From contig JACQUC010000085.1 in the NCBI GenBank assembly GCA_016210495.1, positions 1 through 29,522 on the forward strand: DNA of 29,522 nt, written 5' to 3'. This document shows, in pieces, positions 1 through 7,949 of the stretch. This stretch comes from Chloroflexota bacterium. Its GTDB lineage: Bacteria > Chloroflexota > FW602-bin22 > JACPRP01. The translations under genes were made by a program, and so were the position numbers. Numbering within the stretch: the stretch's first letter is position 1; every line of letters starts with the position of its first letter. Below the pieces are notes generated by a model that worked only from the letters and a program-made list of their open reading frames with translations, did no database searches and had not been told where the DNA came from.

Positions 1-172
1 CACCACACTCGCACCTGAAGTTTAGCATATGTGTCAATAGGGCGGTTGCCTGATCTCCACCCACTACATCGACCGATCCAGAACGGTGTCAGCAATCAGG
101 TCCTATACCCGGCCGCCGGCTTATCCCACCTGAGTAGTTACGATTTATTAAGGAATTATCTCAAGAGTCCCT

Positions 173-195
173 GGGCGAGGAGACCTCGCCCCTAC
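173..195 (-). repeat. REP-like palindrome with 5' GTAG
   Basis: Read on the minus strand this is GTAG followed by the stem GGGCGAGG, a short loop and CCTCGCCC. It lies 55 bases downstream of the UbiD-type gene. Other copies of the same architecture, with different stem sequences, lie at 9850-9875, 9896-9917, 26976-27001 and 28546-29522. I see no T-run after it, so I read it as a REP element rather than an intrinsic terminator. The rest of 1-250 holds no gene I can support. Confidence 0.7.
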
Positions 196-250
196 GTGAT
201 GAGACAGTTTCCAAGGCGGCGCGTGGCCGCGGTCGCGCGCACACAGCCGA

Positions 251-1849
251 TCAAAGCTTGATCCTTCGCTGAGCCAGTTTTTCTCCTGTCTGATAGTGCT
301 CCCCTCTCAGCGCGATCTGAGCTTCCTGTTCGTTTTCTTCCGTCCACCAGCCAAGGGAATAGCCAAACCAGGGGGCGCGAAGATTGAGCTTCGGCAATCC
401 CTCCTCCTCCCATATCTCCAAGGCCCTGTCCATAAACTCCCTCTTGGGGAGGGATACGGGGCGATAGGGCCAGCTCATGGTGGCATCGATCAACAGGGCG
501 GAGCCGCCGTCGGGCGGCGGATAGACTCTGTCGGCCAGCGGAGACATGGGCGGAGCGCCGGCCTGATCCAGGGTGTAGGCCTTGCCTTTGACGATGCGAA
601 CGTCACGCTGAGGCTCGACCCTGAAGCTGATGGCCCAGTTGACGGCATCGGCGTCCCAGGGGTCGATGTCCTCGTCCACGGCGACAAACACGCGCGGCCA
701 GTTGGCGACGTTGCCGACGGCGGCGTGAAGGGCGGTCCAGCTATCGGAAGGATGGTGCTTCTTCATCTGAATGACCAGGAACGCCTGGCCGGCGCCACCA
801 GGGTTGTCCGGGAAGGCACAGCTCACGATGCCCGGGATACCCTTGTCGTGTCGCAGGTACTTGTACCAGCCGGCAGCACAGCCAAGCGATTTGAGCTTGC
901 TGCTCTCGCTGGGCGTGAACTGGCTGAGAAAGGCGTTGTACATCGCGTCCTTGCGGTGGGTAATGGCCGTGACGTTGAAGACGTAGGCGTTGTACTCCTC
1001 GCCCATATAGCCGGTGAACTCGCCGAAGGGTGCTTCACGCTCGAGCACGTCCGTGAGAATCTCGCCCTCGATCACCAGCTCGGCGCCAGCGGGGACCTCC
1101 AGATCCACCGTCTTGCACTTGACGAGATCGACGGGAGCGCCGGCGATAGCGCCGGCGACAGCATACTCGTCGACGCCGTAGGCGAACTTGGCCCCGGAGA
1201 CGTACCCTATGTTGGGACTGGCCCCGATGACGACCGCCGCCTGGAGGGGAATGCCCAGACTGCGACACTTCTCCCAGTGAACGGCCATATGCTGCCCGAC
1301 ACCCGCCTGCGCGCCGGTCCTGGTCTGGCTCTTGATCATAGCGCGGTAGTTGCCGATGTTGCGCACACCGGTCTCGGGGTCCTTGGTGACGAAGTTGGCG
1401 CAGGTGAAGTAAGGGGCGTTGTCGAAGCCGGGGGTGGAAATCGGCACGGGGATCTCGTCGAGGCCGCCGTGCTCCAAGAGCGAAGCACCCGCGTGGACCT
1501 CCTCGTGGATGGGCCCGGATTCGACCATTTGCGGCTCGATGGGATGAAGCTGAGCTCGGGTCAGCTTCGCCTGGATCTCATGGGGCTCGCACATCATACC
1601 GAGGGCGTAAACCGCAGTGGAAGCGGCGTGGGAAGCGACGAGGACGGGCATTCTGTAGGACCGGCCCTTGACGTCGGTCACGTTCTGAAAGAGGAAAGCC
1701 TTGCGCTCCTCCTCGGGGAGCCCACGGAACTGACATCTAACAAGCGGCATTAACTCGGTGTCCTTATTGATGCGTCTGCCAATCCTTACCAGCTTGCCAA
1801 GGGCTTCCAAAGCCCCCATGTGCTCCCTGAGGTCGCGATAGTACGCCAT
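251..1849 (-). CDS. UbiD family (de)carboxylase
   Basis: This 532-residue protein belongs to the UbiD family of prenylated-FMN-dependent, reversible decarboxylases of aromatic or unsaturated acids. Family landmarks are visible: NIGNYR with Arg169, GQHM with His187 (metal/cofactor site), and the EAPFGEFTGY block supplying Glu272 and Glu277 of the Glu-Arg-Glu catalytic set. The length suits the family. The ATG at 1849 follows a strong AAGGAGG with a 6-base spacer. No UbiX prenyltransferase gene is in the window, so the cofactor must come from elsewhere. It is only distantly similar to the second UbiD-type protein at 24338-25702, so the two probably act on different acids. The substrate is unknown; the family call is firm. 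Confidence 0.93.
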   Translation of the reverse strand: MAYYRDLREHMGALEALGKLVRIGRRINKDTELMPLVRCQFRGLPEEERKAFLFQNVTDVKGRSYRMPVLVASHAASTAVYALGMMCEPHEIQAKLTRAQLHPIEPQMVESGPIHEEVHAGASLLEHGGLDEIPVPISTPGFDNAPYFTCANFVTKDPETGVRNIGNYRAMIKSQTRTGAQAGVGQHMAVHWEKCRSLGIPLQAAVVIGASPNIGYVSGAKFAYGVDEYAVAGAIAGAPVDLVKCKTVDLEVPAGAELVIEGEILTDVLEREAPFGEFTGYMGEEYNAYVFNVTAITHRKDAMYNAFLSQFTPSESSKLKSLGCAAGWYKYLRHDKGIPGIVSCAFPDNPGGAGQAFLVIQMKKHHPSDSWTALHAAVGNVANWPRVFVAVDEDIDPWDADAVNWAISFRVEPQRDVRIVKGKAYTLDQAGAPPMSPLADRVYPPPDGGSALLIDATMSWPYRPVSLPKREFMDRALEIWEEEGLPKLNLRAPWFGYSLGWWTEENEQEAQIALRGEHYQTGEKLAQRRIKL

Positions 1850-2093
1850 CGATATCCTCCTTCGCCGTCTGAAGAGATTTGGCCTATGCGAATGGCATCC
1901 TGAGAGCGACGGGGGTCGTCACGTCGTCGTGAGAGGCTCGCTCAAGTCGGTGCAGCGATGAACCGAAGACCGGCCGGCTTATGTGAGGCGCGTTCGACGC
2001 CCCGTGCGGCACGTTATGTCAAGGTGAAACGAAATAATGAGATTGGCCTGTATGATAGCACCGTGCGGGGGCAGCGTCAAGACTTTGCCAAGG

Positions 2094-2160
2094 AGAATAT
2101 AGCAACCGCCTCCGCGGTAGGCAAGCGCCAGGGCGATGCCGAAGAGCGCAGCCACGGCGG
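2094..2160 (-). pseudogene. Relic of the C-terminus of a DoxX-like gene
   Basis: Bases 2094-2146 match 3167-3219, the 3' end of the intact DoxX-like gene, at 45 of 53 positions without gaps. The minus strand reads LFGIALALAYRGGGCY against LFGIALALAYRGSGRY in the intact protein. Many differences fall at third codon positions, which suggests a diverged paralog and not a recent copy. Upstream the match switches to another part of the gene (AAVAALFG resembling AAAALFG), as if two CTCTTCGG segments had recombined and removed the sequence between them. It is the main content of the gene-free stretch 1850-2267. Confidence 0.65.
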
Positions 2161-2177
2161 CACACGGTCTTAAACCC

Positions 2178-2206
2178 TTGCTCTACGGGAAGCTCAGGAG
2201 TATAAT
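2178..2206 (+). promoter_or_regulatory. Sigma70-type promoter for the brnT-antitoxin pair
   Basis: A perfect -10 TATAAT at 2201-2206 lies 17 bases after a weak -35 TTGCTC at 2178-2183. The expected transcript start near 2213 gives a leader of about 55 bases. An AT-rich tract (2219-2237) follows, where an autoregulating antitoxin might bind; that last point is inference. Confidence 0.55.
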
Positions 2207-2267
2207 ACAGTTCAATAGTGTATATATAATAGATATACAGCTTTCTGGCGTCCTGGAGGATCGGTAC

Positions 2268-2534
2268 GTGACGACGACGAGGTGGAAAGGCTTCGATTGG
2301 GACGATGGCAATATCGACAAGAACTTGAAGCACACTATTACCGACGTCGAAATAGAGGAGGTCTTCCTAAACGATGCTCGCTGGATTCGCGAGGGCTACT
2401 GGTACTATGCTCTCGGTCGTTCGGATTCTGGCAGATTCATCTTCGTCGTATTCGAGTTAAGGGCTGAAAAGATTCGACCGATCAGCGCTCACGAGATGAC
2501 AAGAAGTGAGCGGCGGCGATACAAGAAGAAGTAG
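2268..2534 (+). CDS. brnT: BrnT-family toxin
   Basis: This 88-residue protein resembles BrnT/COG2929 ribonuclease toxins of type II toxin-antitoxin systems. It opens with the family's FDWDDGNIDKNLKH block, continues with an EVFLND segment, and ends in ISAHEMTRSERRRYKKK, like the ISAR..T..ER..Y tail of the family. I chose the GTG at 2268 because GGAGGA ends 7 bases before it and the family's conserved block follows directly; an in-frame ATG at 2136 would add 44 unrelated residues encoded by the DoxX relic. The CopG-type antitoxin gene follows after 74 bases, the usual BrnT-then-antitoxin order. Confidence 0.8.
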   Translation: MTTTRWKGFDWDDGNIDKNLKHTITDVEIEEVFLNDARWIREGYWYYALGRSDSGRFIFVVFELRAEKIRPISAHEMTRSERRRYKKK

Positions 2535-2608
2535 TTGACATGCGAAGCCTCATAGGTGTTTGCGTCAAAGCGGCCTTTGGGTATGTCACGTTATTTGGAG
2601 GCAGCGAT

Positions 2609-2917
2609 ATGTCGAGCAGAAGAACCGGCAAACGACTACCGTCGGCTAGCGAAGTGCCCAAGTTCGAGTCGGACGATGAGGCACGAGAGTGGTTTGAGAG
2701 CCACGATATGTCTGAGATACTGGATCGGGGCGTGGAGGTGCCGGCGGAGTACGTCGGACCGCCGAGGCCAAAGAAGAAGCTAGTATCACTCAGGCTCGAC
2801 GAGGAAACGATCAACCAGTTGAAAGACGTTGCCAGAAAGAAGGGCCTGGGCTACCAGACCCTGAGCAGGGTCTGGCTGCGCGAGCGATTGGCTGAGGAGT
2901 TGAGGAAGCCTGCTTAG
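2609..2917 (+). CDS. CopG/BrnA-type ribbon-helix-helix antitoxin
   Basis: This 102-residue protein is the likely antitoxin of the upstream BrnT toxin. Its first half carries the conserved VPKFESDDEAREWFESHD block typical of CopG-type antitoxins paired with COG2929 toxins. Its second half (KKLVSLRLDEETINQLKDVA and on) is a ribbon-helix-helix DNA-binding domain, which would bind the operon promoter as a dimer. The ATG at 2609 is preceded by TTGGAGG with a 6-base spacer; an upstream in-frame ATG at 2540 has no such site. A fragment encoding the same N-terminal block lies at 6050-6148. Confidence 0.8.
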   Translation: MSSRRTGKRLPSASEVPKFESDDEAREWFESHDMSEILDRGVEVPAEYVGPPRPKKKLVSLRLDEETINQLKDVARKKGLGYQTLSRVWLRERLAEELRKPA

Positions 2918-3105
2918 GAGTGGACCGTTTCCCTAGGCGCAGAGGTGGCCCAGGACTGGTGGCCATTACTGAAGCAAACGGTGTTACCAGGCAATCGTGG
3001 CAGAAGCCAGGCACGTGTACTTCGCCCACGTCCGAGCAACTACGATAGCAGACTGGCGGTCTACTCGCAACACTGCTCGACTGCGGGACCCGAGGCCAGA
3101 TAGAT

Positions 3106-4167
3106 TTACTGGGCCGACCGTGTGGTCCACACCTTCAGTGGAATGCTCCCCCTGCAAGCTGCTTCCAGACTGTAGCGGCCGCTTCCACGATAGGCAAGCG
3201 CCAGGGCGATACCGAAGAGGGGCAGGTGTCCAACCAACTCAGGTAGTCCCAACAAAAAGAGGGTGGTTAGGAAGAAGCCGAAGAGCGCCGCCGCGGCAAG
3301 CCTAGTGGCCACGCCGGCCACCAGCAGGACTCCCAGGCCAAGCTCGATGAGTCCGGCTGAAAACGCGAAGTGTAGGTTCGAGAAGTCGCCGAAGCCAAAA
3401 ACCGGCACGAAGTTGAAGGCGTATTTGTCGAGGAAGCTCAAGGCAATATCGGGGTCCGCCAGCTTGTTGTGGAGCGCTAGGACGATCAGGCTCAAGCCCA
3501 GGCCGATGCGGATGATGGGCAGCGGCAGGTGCGAGAAGCGCCGGGCATCGATCCGGGTGATACTGCAGGCAACCTGGTCGGGACACGAGCTCAGTCCGAC
3601 GAAGATGAGGGCCGCGCCCAACGACGCGTATTCCAGCACATAGTCCACAAGCATTGGGGCTGGGAAGGCCAGGATGGCCAAAGGGACGGCCATTACCAGG
3701 ATAAGCAAGCCGGCCAGCGCAAAGGAAATCTGGCTCAGCAGCAGGATGCCGATGAGCACCTGGCCGATAACAGCTAGGTGCGAAAGCCATCCCTCGGGCA
3801 GACGAAGGTCGGCGGCAAGAAACACGCCGCTCGTGGAATTGGCGATGAGCATAATGCCGGTCAAGGTGGCGATCAAACGCCACTCCATTCCCACAGGCAG
3901 GAAACGCTGCCAAGGCATCGCCGCGGTGCCGATCCTACCGTACCAGCCGGCCCGGGTTAGAGCCATTCCAGCCACGAGAAACCCGAGGCTCGCCAGCATT
4001 GCCGAGAGGCCGATGAGTTCCGCGGGGAATCGTGGGCCGGCAGACAGGCCCCTTTCCACGAACCATCCCTCGTGCGCGTGCGCCGCCGTCGCGGAAGAGA
4101 AGGTCGCTAGAATCCCGAGCACGGTGCCCAGCAGGGCGACCCTTGGAGTGGTACTACCTGCGCACAT
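3106..4167 (-). CDS. DoxX-like integral membrane protein with signal peptide
   Basis: This 353-residue, very hydrophobic protein has a classic N-terminal signal sequence (residues 1-31, ending AHA before HEGW) followed by about eight predicted membrane segments. The C-terminal half (from LPLPIIRIGLGLSLI through YRGSGRYSLE) resembles DoxX-type membrane proteins, a family of poorly defined role sometimes linked to quinone or thiosulfate redox chemistry. I chose the ATG at 4167 because GGGAGG sits 5 bases upstream and the signal peptide begins there; in-frame ATGs at 4212 and 4242 add hydrophilic residues. It stands alone on its strand. A relic of a paralog lies at 2094-2160. Specific function unknown. 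Confidence 0.75.
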   Translation of the reverse strand: MCAGSTTPRVALLGTVLGILATFSSATAAHAHEGWFVERGLSAGPRFPAELIGLSAMLASLGFLVAGMALTRAGWYGRIGTAAMPWQRFLPVGMEWRLIATLTGIMLIANSTSGVFLAADLRLPEGWLSHLAVIGQVLIGILLLSQISFALAGLLILVMAVPLAILAFPAPMLVDYVLEYASLGAALIFVGLSSCPDQVACSITRIDARRFSHLPLPIIRIGLGLSLIVLALHNKLADPDIALSFLDKYAFNFVPVFGFGDFSNLHFAFSAGLIELGLGVLLVAGVATRLAAAALFGFFLTTLFLLGLPELVGHLPLFGIALALAYRGSGRYSLEAACRGSIPLKVWTTRSAQ

Positions 4168-4210
4168 AGCCGCCTCCCAACTTCCTTGCGCTCTCGACTG
4201 GCATGTTTCC

Positions 4211-4219
4211 ATTGTAACA
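4211..4219 (-). promoter_or_regulatory. Extended -10 element upstream of the DoxX-like gene
   Basis: The minus strand reads TGTTACAAT, an extended -10 (TG-N-TACAAT). No good -35 lies 17 bases upstream, as is usual for extended -10 promoters. Transcription would start near 4204, giving a leader of about 37 bases to the ATG at 4167. Confidence 0.4.
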
Positions 4220-4457
4220 CGACCTCTCGCCAGGATATCCACGCCGTTTGGCCTGTCCCCGGACGGCGAAGTGGCATAGTAGGTGTCTTATGTCAAGTGT
4301 ATCGCCGATGGGCGGTGTTGTTCGCAGTTTTGCGGAAGACGGCCGAGAAGAATGTCCCCGGTGGCAACGGATGAGAAGCGGATAAGCGGATGCGACTGCT
4401 CGAACCAGATGATGTATATCGGTGACGGGCCGCCTGAAGCGGATGTTGCCGAGAGGG

Positions 4458-4486
4458 TTGACAACCCCGATCGATTGCTGCATAAT
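4458..4486 (+). promoter_or_regulatory. Strong sigma70-type promoter
   Basis: A consensus -35 TTGACA (4458-4463) is followed after exactly 17 bases by CATAAT (4481-4486), matching the -10 at five of six positions. It would drive the secreted-protein gene at 4573 with a leader of about 80 bases. Confidence 0.65.
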
Positions 4487-4572
4487 GTGCCTGCCGGTCG
4501 ATTGCCAGGGCGGTGTGGACGGGTTCTGCCGTTCGCTCGGCTGATGTATGATGTGAGCAAAGGAGGGCAAGG

Positions 4573-5937
4573 ATGAACCGGTTTTGGATGCTTGTCCACG
4601 AGGTCGCTGGGGGCAAGTGGCGACCTCTGCGCGTCCGGCTGCAGTTGGCCTTTGTCACAGGGTTGCTTGTTCTGCCCGGTTGTTTGTGGTTCGTCCCCGA
4701 TTGGTTTTCGGAGCGATTGTGGTATTGGGCGTGCAGCCTTCACAGTATACTTATCGATGCACCGAGTGCTATGGGCGGTACCACTCGTGCACGGGTCGAG
4801 CCGAGTGCCCAGCCGACCGGGTTAAGAGTTTGGGTGGATATCATGCTCTCAGGTGTGTATTCGCCTGCTATGAACTCCCCGCTGGCCTATGTGACCCGGC
4901 CGGCGGCGAGTGGCACTGAGCTTCCCGTGCCACCTTTGCTAAACGAGCTGGCCGAGAAGGGTTATGTCGCACTGCGCGTCCCCGACCTCGGGGCGCAGGC
5001 GAGCCGGGTTATCTCCCCGGTGATTACCCTCAACTACTTCTCGCCTCCAGATGCGCCCACCAGGACATCGGTACCCATCACGGTGACGCGGTGGATCAGC
5101 CAGGAAGCCGCGGTAACGGCTCGATTTGGCACCGACGGCCGGTCCCATTGGGAGGTATGGCGCGTACCGCCTGGCGACAGGCTACCGATTCCGAACACCA
5201 CGTTCGAGCTGAGGCGGGAATGGCCGGCACCACTAGCCGTGGAATTCGCAATGGACTTCGGGACGGGCAGCAACGCCTCTGATGCGTTTGGTCTGCCGGC
5301 TGCTTATGCCCTTTACAACGGCTACAACTTCATTGGTCCCGTAGAGACGATCATAGCAGGCGAGGAGTGGCCGTATACGCCCAATCAGCCGATGGTCGCC
5401 TTCGGCGGCCGTTGTGGACTCGCAGGGCTCACGGGCCCCACGGTGGCGCCGATTATCAGCCCCACCTTGCCGTTTTCTCACGTGCTATGCCTCGAGAACT
5501 ACGACACCGTCTCGCGTACTTACGACATCACCGCCTCGTCTTCGCAGGGTTGGAGCTACCAGTACTACTATCGGACGCCGACGCAACTGCAGACGCTACC
5601 GGCCGGGGGGGATGTCCCTGGTGGAAATGCCAGCTACCAGCAGTCCTATCTTGCGCCCAGGCAGCTTCAGCCGGTGCCGGGGCTTCCTTTTTCTGTGACC
5701 GCCGGGCCGGCCACCTCAGATTTCCCGTGGGCAGGACTGGTCAACATCATCGCCGTCTACACGCCCACGGTTGGACTCGACGATACGGTACGAGAGACGC
5801 TTATGGTAACAGCTACGTCGGTGATTAGTCCGACAGTGCGAGCCACCGGCACTGGTCTTGCCCTGGGCCAGAACTATAGGCTCGACGAGACCGGCGGTTT
5901 CCGGATGTACTTGCCGGTGATACTCAGGAACGACTAG
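4573..5937 (+). CDS. Secreted or surface protein of unknown function with YLPVILRN tail
   Basis: This 454-residue protein has a basic N-terminus and one hydrophobic segment (about residues 24-40) containing LPGC, which could be a signal anchor or an atypical lipobox at Cys37. The rest looks extracellular: rich in Thr, Ser, Pro, Tyr and aromatic residues, with few Lys, suggesting beta-rich repeats (for example ITASSSQGWSYQYYYRTP). It ends in MYLPVILRND, a tail I associate with exported proteins of Chloroflexota, possibly a sorting signal. AGGAGG lies 6 bases before the ATG, and a strong promoter lies upstream. No enzyme motif is recognisable. It stands alone, and no function is proposed. Confidence 0.75.
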   Translation: MNRFWMLVHEVAGGKWRPLRVRLQLAFVTGLLVLPGCLWFVPDWFSERLWYWACSLHSILIDAPSAMGGTTRARVEPSAQPTGLRVWVDIMLSGVYSPAMNSPLAYVTRPAASGTELPVPPLLNELAEKGYVALRVPDLGAQASRVISPVITLNYFSPPDAPTRTSVPITVTRWISQEAAVTARFGTDGRSHWEVWRVPPGDRLPIPNTTFELRREWPAPLAVEFAMDFGTGSNASDAFGLPAAYALYNGYNFIGPVETIIAGEEWPYTPNQPMVAFGGRCGLAGLTGPTVAPIISPTLPFSHVLCLENYDTVSRTYDITASSSQGWSYQYYYRTPTQLQTLPAGGDVPGGNASYQQSYLAPRQLQPVPGLPFSVTAGPATSDFPWAGLVNIIAVYTPTVGLDDTVRETLMVTATSVISPTVRATGTGLALGQNYRLDETGGFRMYLPVILRND

Positions 5938-6049
5938 ACGAATCCACCGCTGTATAGCGTGCTTATTGGCTGCTATCCGACCCCATATGCCTTGGAACTG
6001 GTACATTATGTCAAATCAGAGATCGGGCTAATGGCACCCATTGGCAAAG

Positions 6050-6148
6050 GTGGTGCCCAAGTTCGAATCGGAAGATGAGGCTCGGGAGTGGTTCGAGGGG
6101 CACGACATCTCTGCGATCTACAGAGCATCAGACCGGGATCAGCTCTAA
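6050..6148 (+). pseudogene. Fragment of a CopG-type antitoxin gene
   Basis: The frame from GTG 6050 reads VVPKFESEDEAREWFEGHDI, nearly the same as VPKFESDDEAREWFESHDM in the intact antitoxin at 2609-2917. After about 25 residues the similarity ends and a TAA stop follows. The ribbon-helix-helix half is absent and no toxin follows. Its 3' end overlaps the VapC relic on the other strand, which suggests two broken toxin-antitoxin loci joined together. Confidence 0.75.
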
Positions 6149-6391
6149 GGCTTGCTTTCCACCTCGAACGGCATCAGCCGGGATGCGCTGGTCCAACGTC
6201 GCCAATTTGCCCTTCTTGTGCACGGTCAACCCGATGACCCCGTCGAACACAGGTCTTGTGTTCGAGATCAAGACCTGCGAGGGCATGGCCGTTAATTGGC
6301 GGGACAACTCCACCCTTGCCATTCGTTTTCCTTCGTCTGCCAGCAAGAAGATTGACTTTGAAAGAGACCAGTGGGAAGGCGTACGAATCAT
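6128..6391 (-). pseudogene. C-terminal fragment of a PIN-domain (VapC-type) toxin
   Basis: The frame encodes 87 residues ending in VFDGVIGLTVHKKGKLATLDQRI... and ALELIPV. This matches the C-terminal third of VapC ribonucleases, where a conserved Asp precedes the xxLALAxxHGxxLATxDR strand-helix. The N-terminal half carrying the first catalytic Asp and the central acidic residues is missing, and the preceding sequence (SHWSLSKSIFLLADEGKR) does not resemble a PIN N-terminus. It begins 25 bases after the amidohydrolase stop, so it may be transcribed, but nuclease activity is not expected. A short intact gene of other function cannot be excluded. Confidence 0.55.
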
Positions 6392-6416
6392 TCGGTGACG
6401 AAAAGGCGCCTTCCTC

Positions 6417-7907
6417 TCACTTCATCTGCACCAATCTATCGTGCGGGGTCTTGTAGCCGTCGACGGCGGCGAGCATTCTGCCGATGAGTCCGTCGGCGGC
6501 ATTGAAGAGGGCGTCGCGGCGGGGCAGGTCGGCATAGATTCGTGAGACGATCTCCTGGGCTTCGGCGTGGAGAGCGGCGGCGTCGACGGTTACCACACTG
6601 CCGCCGGACACGACGGTGCGACCGTCCACCAGGACGGTCTCCACCGATGAGCCCAGCTCGCTGTAGGCCAGTTGCCTGATCATGTGCTCCTTGGGCATTT
6701 TGAAGAGATGATCCATCCGGAGGATGGAGATGTCCGCGCGATAGCCGGGGCGAAGGGCGCCGATAGGCTGGCCAAGGACCGCGGCGCCACCAGCCAGGCA
6801 CATGTTCAAAGATTCGCCCGCACGCAGCCAGGTCTCACGCGGACCGTAGAGCTTGTGGATGAGGGCGGCGCATTTCACTACCTCGAACATGTTGGCCTTG
6901 TCACCGCTGCCCGGGCCGTCGGCGCCCAGCGCGACGACGATGCTCTTGTCCCTCATCTTATGAACGGGGGCGACTCCACTGCCGATCCTGACGTTGCTAA
7001 TGGGATTGTGCACGACCGTCGTGCCGGTTTCCTCGATCAAGTCGATATCTTCTTCGGCGAGCCAGACGCAGTGAGCCAGCGAGGTGCGAGGGCCGAGCAG
7101 TCCGATCTCGTGCATATGGCGCAACATGCCCCGCGGGAACATGCGCTGGGCGGCGATCCACTGAGACTTGGTCTCGTAGACGTGGGTTTGAAGACCTGTC
7201 TGGTACTGATGGACCAGCTCGCTCACGCCTTCCATCACCTCGGGGGAACAGCGATGCGGGCCCGAGAGCCCGAGCGAGCAGGTGGTGAGCGGGTCCTTGC
7301 CGTGCCAGCGTCGGAGGAATCCGCGGCATCCGTCCAACCAAGCAGCCGTATCGTACAACGGACGGATGTCCAGATGATCGAGGCCTGTGAGATCCGCCAC
7401 AATGTGCAGCGGCAGCGTCTTGGAGAAAGGAAGGTCAGAGACCGATGGCGCAACCACGGCCCTGATGCCAACATCCTGGAACGCGGTGACGACGGCTTCG
7501 ACCTTTTCGTCGAAAACGGCGGGGCTGACGGAGGTGAGATCGAACAGCGCGGTGGTACCGGACTCCAGCAGCTCGACGGCAGCGAGCGCCGTGGCGACGT
7601 AGGTGTCACGGGGCGTCATGCTCATCGACGCGTTTACGACGTAGAGCATCCAGGGATCAAGGGGGCAGTTATCGACGAGGGCGCGATCGAAGGTCGTCGT
7701 GGCGTGCGTATGGGCGCTGATCAGCCCGGGTATGACGAGCTTGCCGGAGGCCTCGATGGTCGAGTCGGCTGTTTCCGCGGCGAAGGAGCCAACGCCGGAG
7801 ATGATCCCGTCGTTGATCAAGATGTCGGAATGGCGAAGGTCTTCGACCCAGCCGTGGTCGTGGAGCGGATCGAGGATGTAGCCGTTGCGGATGAGTAATG
7901 TGCTCAT
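6417..7907 (-). CDS. Amidohydrolase, cytosine deaminase/TrzA-AtzA-like
   Basis: This 496-residue metal-dependent hydrolase belongs to the amidohydrolase superfamily branch that includes cytosine, guanine and adenosine-type deaminases and triazine hydrolases. Visible ligands: HTH at residues 66-68, the His of THVYE, the His of LAHCVW, and the Asp of ALGADGPGSGD. It ends with the usual composite-domain return (PGYRADISILRMDH...VLVDGRTVVSGG). It is the last complete gene of the minus-strand operon after hyuB. Its ribosome binding site (GAGGG, just before ATG 7907) lies inside the dispersed repeat at 7911-7949. It likely removes an amino or similar group from an N-heterocycle; substrate unknown. 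Confidence 0.88.
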   Translation of the reverse strand: MSTLLIRNGYILDPLHDHGWVEDLRHSDILINDGIISGVGSFAAETADSTIEASGKLVIPGLISAHTHATTTFDRALVDNCPLDPWMLYVVNASMSMTPRDTYVATALAAVELLESGTTALFDLTSVSPAVFDEKVEAVVTAFQDVGIRAVVAPSVSDLPFSKTLPLHIVADLTGLDHLDIRPLYDTAAWLDGCRGFLRRWHGKDPLTTCSLGLSGPHRCSPEVMEGVSELVHQYQTGLQTHVYETKSQWIAAQRMFPRGMLRHMHEIGLLGPRTSLAHCVWLAEEDIDLIEETGTTVVHNPISNVRIGSGVAPVHKMRDKSIVVALGADGPGSGDKANMFEVVKCAALIHKLYGPRETWLRAGESLNMCLAGGAAVLGQPIGALRPGYRADISILRMDHLFKMPKEHMIRQLAYSELGSSVETVLVDGRTVVSGGSVVTVDAAALHAEAQEIVSRIYADLPRRDALFNAADGLIGRMLAAVDGYKTPHDRLVQMK

Positions 7908-7910
7908 TTC

Positions 7911-7949
7911 GCCCTCACCCTAACCCTCTCCCAGAGGGAGAGGGGACTG
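7911..7949. repeat. 39-bp dispersed hairpin repeat, copy 1
   Basis: These 39 bases are identical to 26877-26915. The core is a perfect 9-bp stem, CCCTCTCCC / GGGAGAGGG, with an AGA loop, preceded by GCCCTCACCCTAA. A degenerate second hairpin (CTCCC..GGGAG) follows at about 7954-7967. This copy contains the hyuB stop codon (7920-7922) and the ribosome binding site of the next gene. Similar sequences are scattered in many bacterial genomes. Confidence 0.85.

Larger units (their letters stand above)
4168..4572. other. Divergent intergenic region, no gene
   Basis: The 405 bases lie between the start of the DoxX-like gene (minus) and the secreted-protein gene (plus). I see a promoter candidate for each side and no credible gene. 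Short open frames here lack ribosome binding sites or family resemblance. Confidence 0.6.

Noticed and set aside
296..1753. Long open frame of 485 codons antisense to the first UbiD-type gene
   Set aside because: It is the complement of a gene with clear family motifs, has no domain resemblance and no good ribosome binding site; high GC creates such frames.
2136..2267. N-terminal extension of brnT to ATG 2136
   Set aside because: It would start inside the DoxX relic and pass through the promoter; GTG 2268 follows a ribosome binding site and begins the conserved family block.
2918..3105. Possible small gene between the antitoxin and the DoxX-like gene
   Set aside because: Open frames on both strands lack a ribosome binding site and any family resemblance.
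6672..7898. Long open frame of 408 codons antisense to the amidohydrolase
   Set aside because: It mirrors a well-supported gene; composition is that of a reverse-complement shadow, rich in Gly, Asp, Val and His with no motif.
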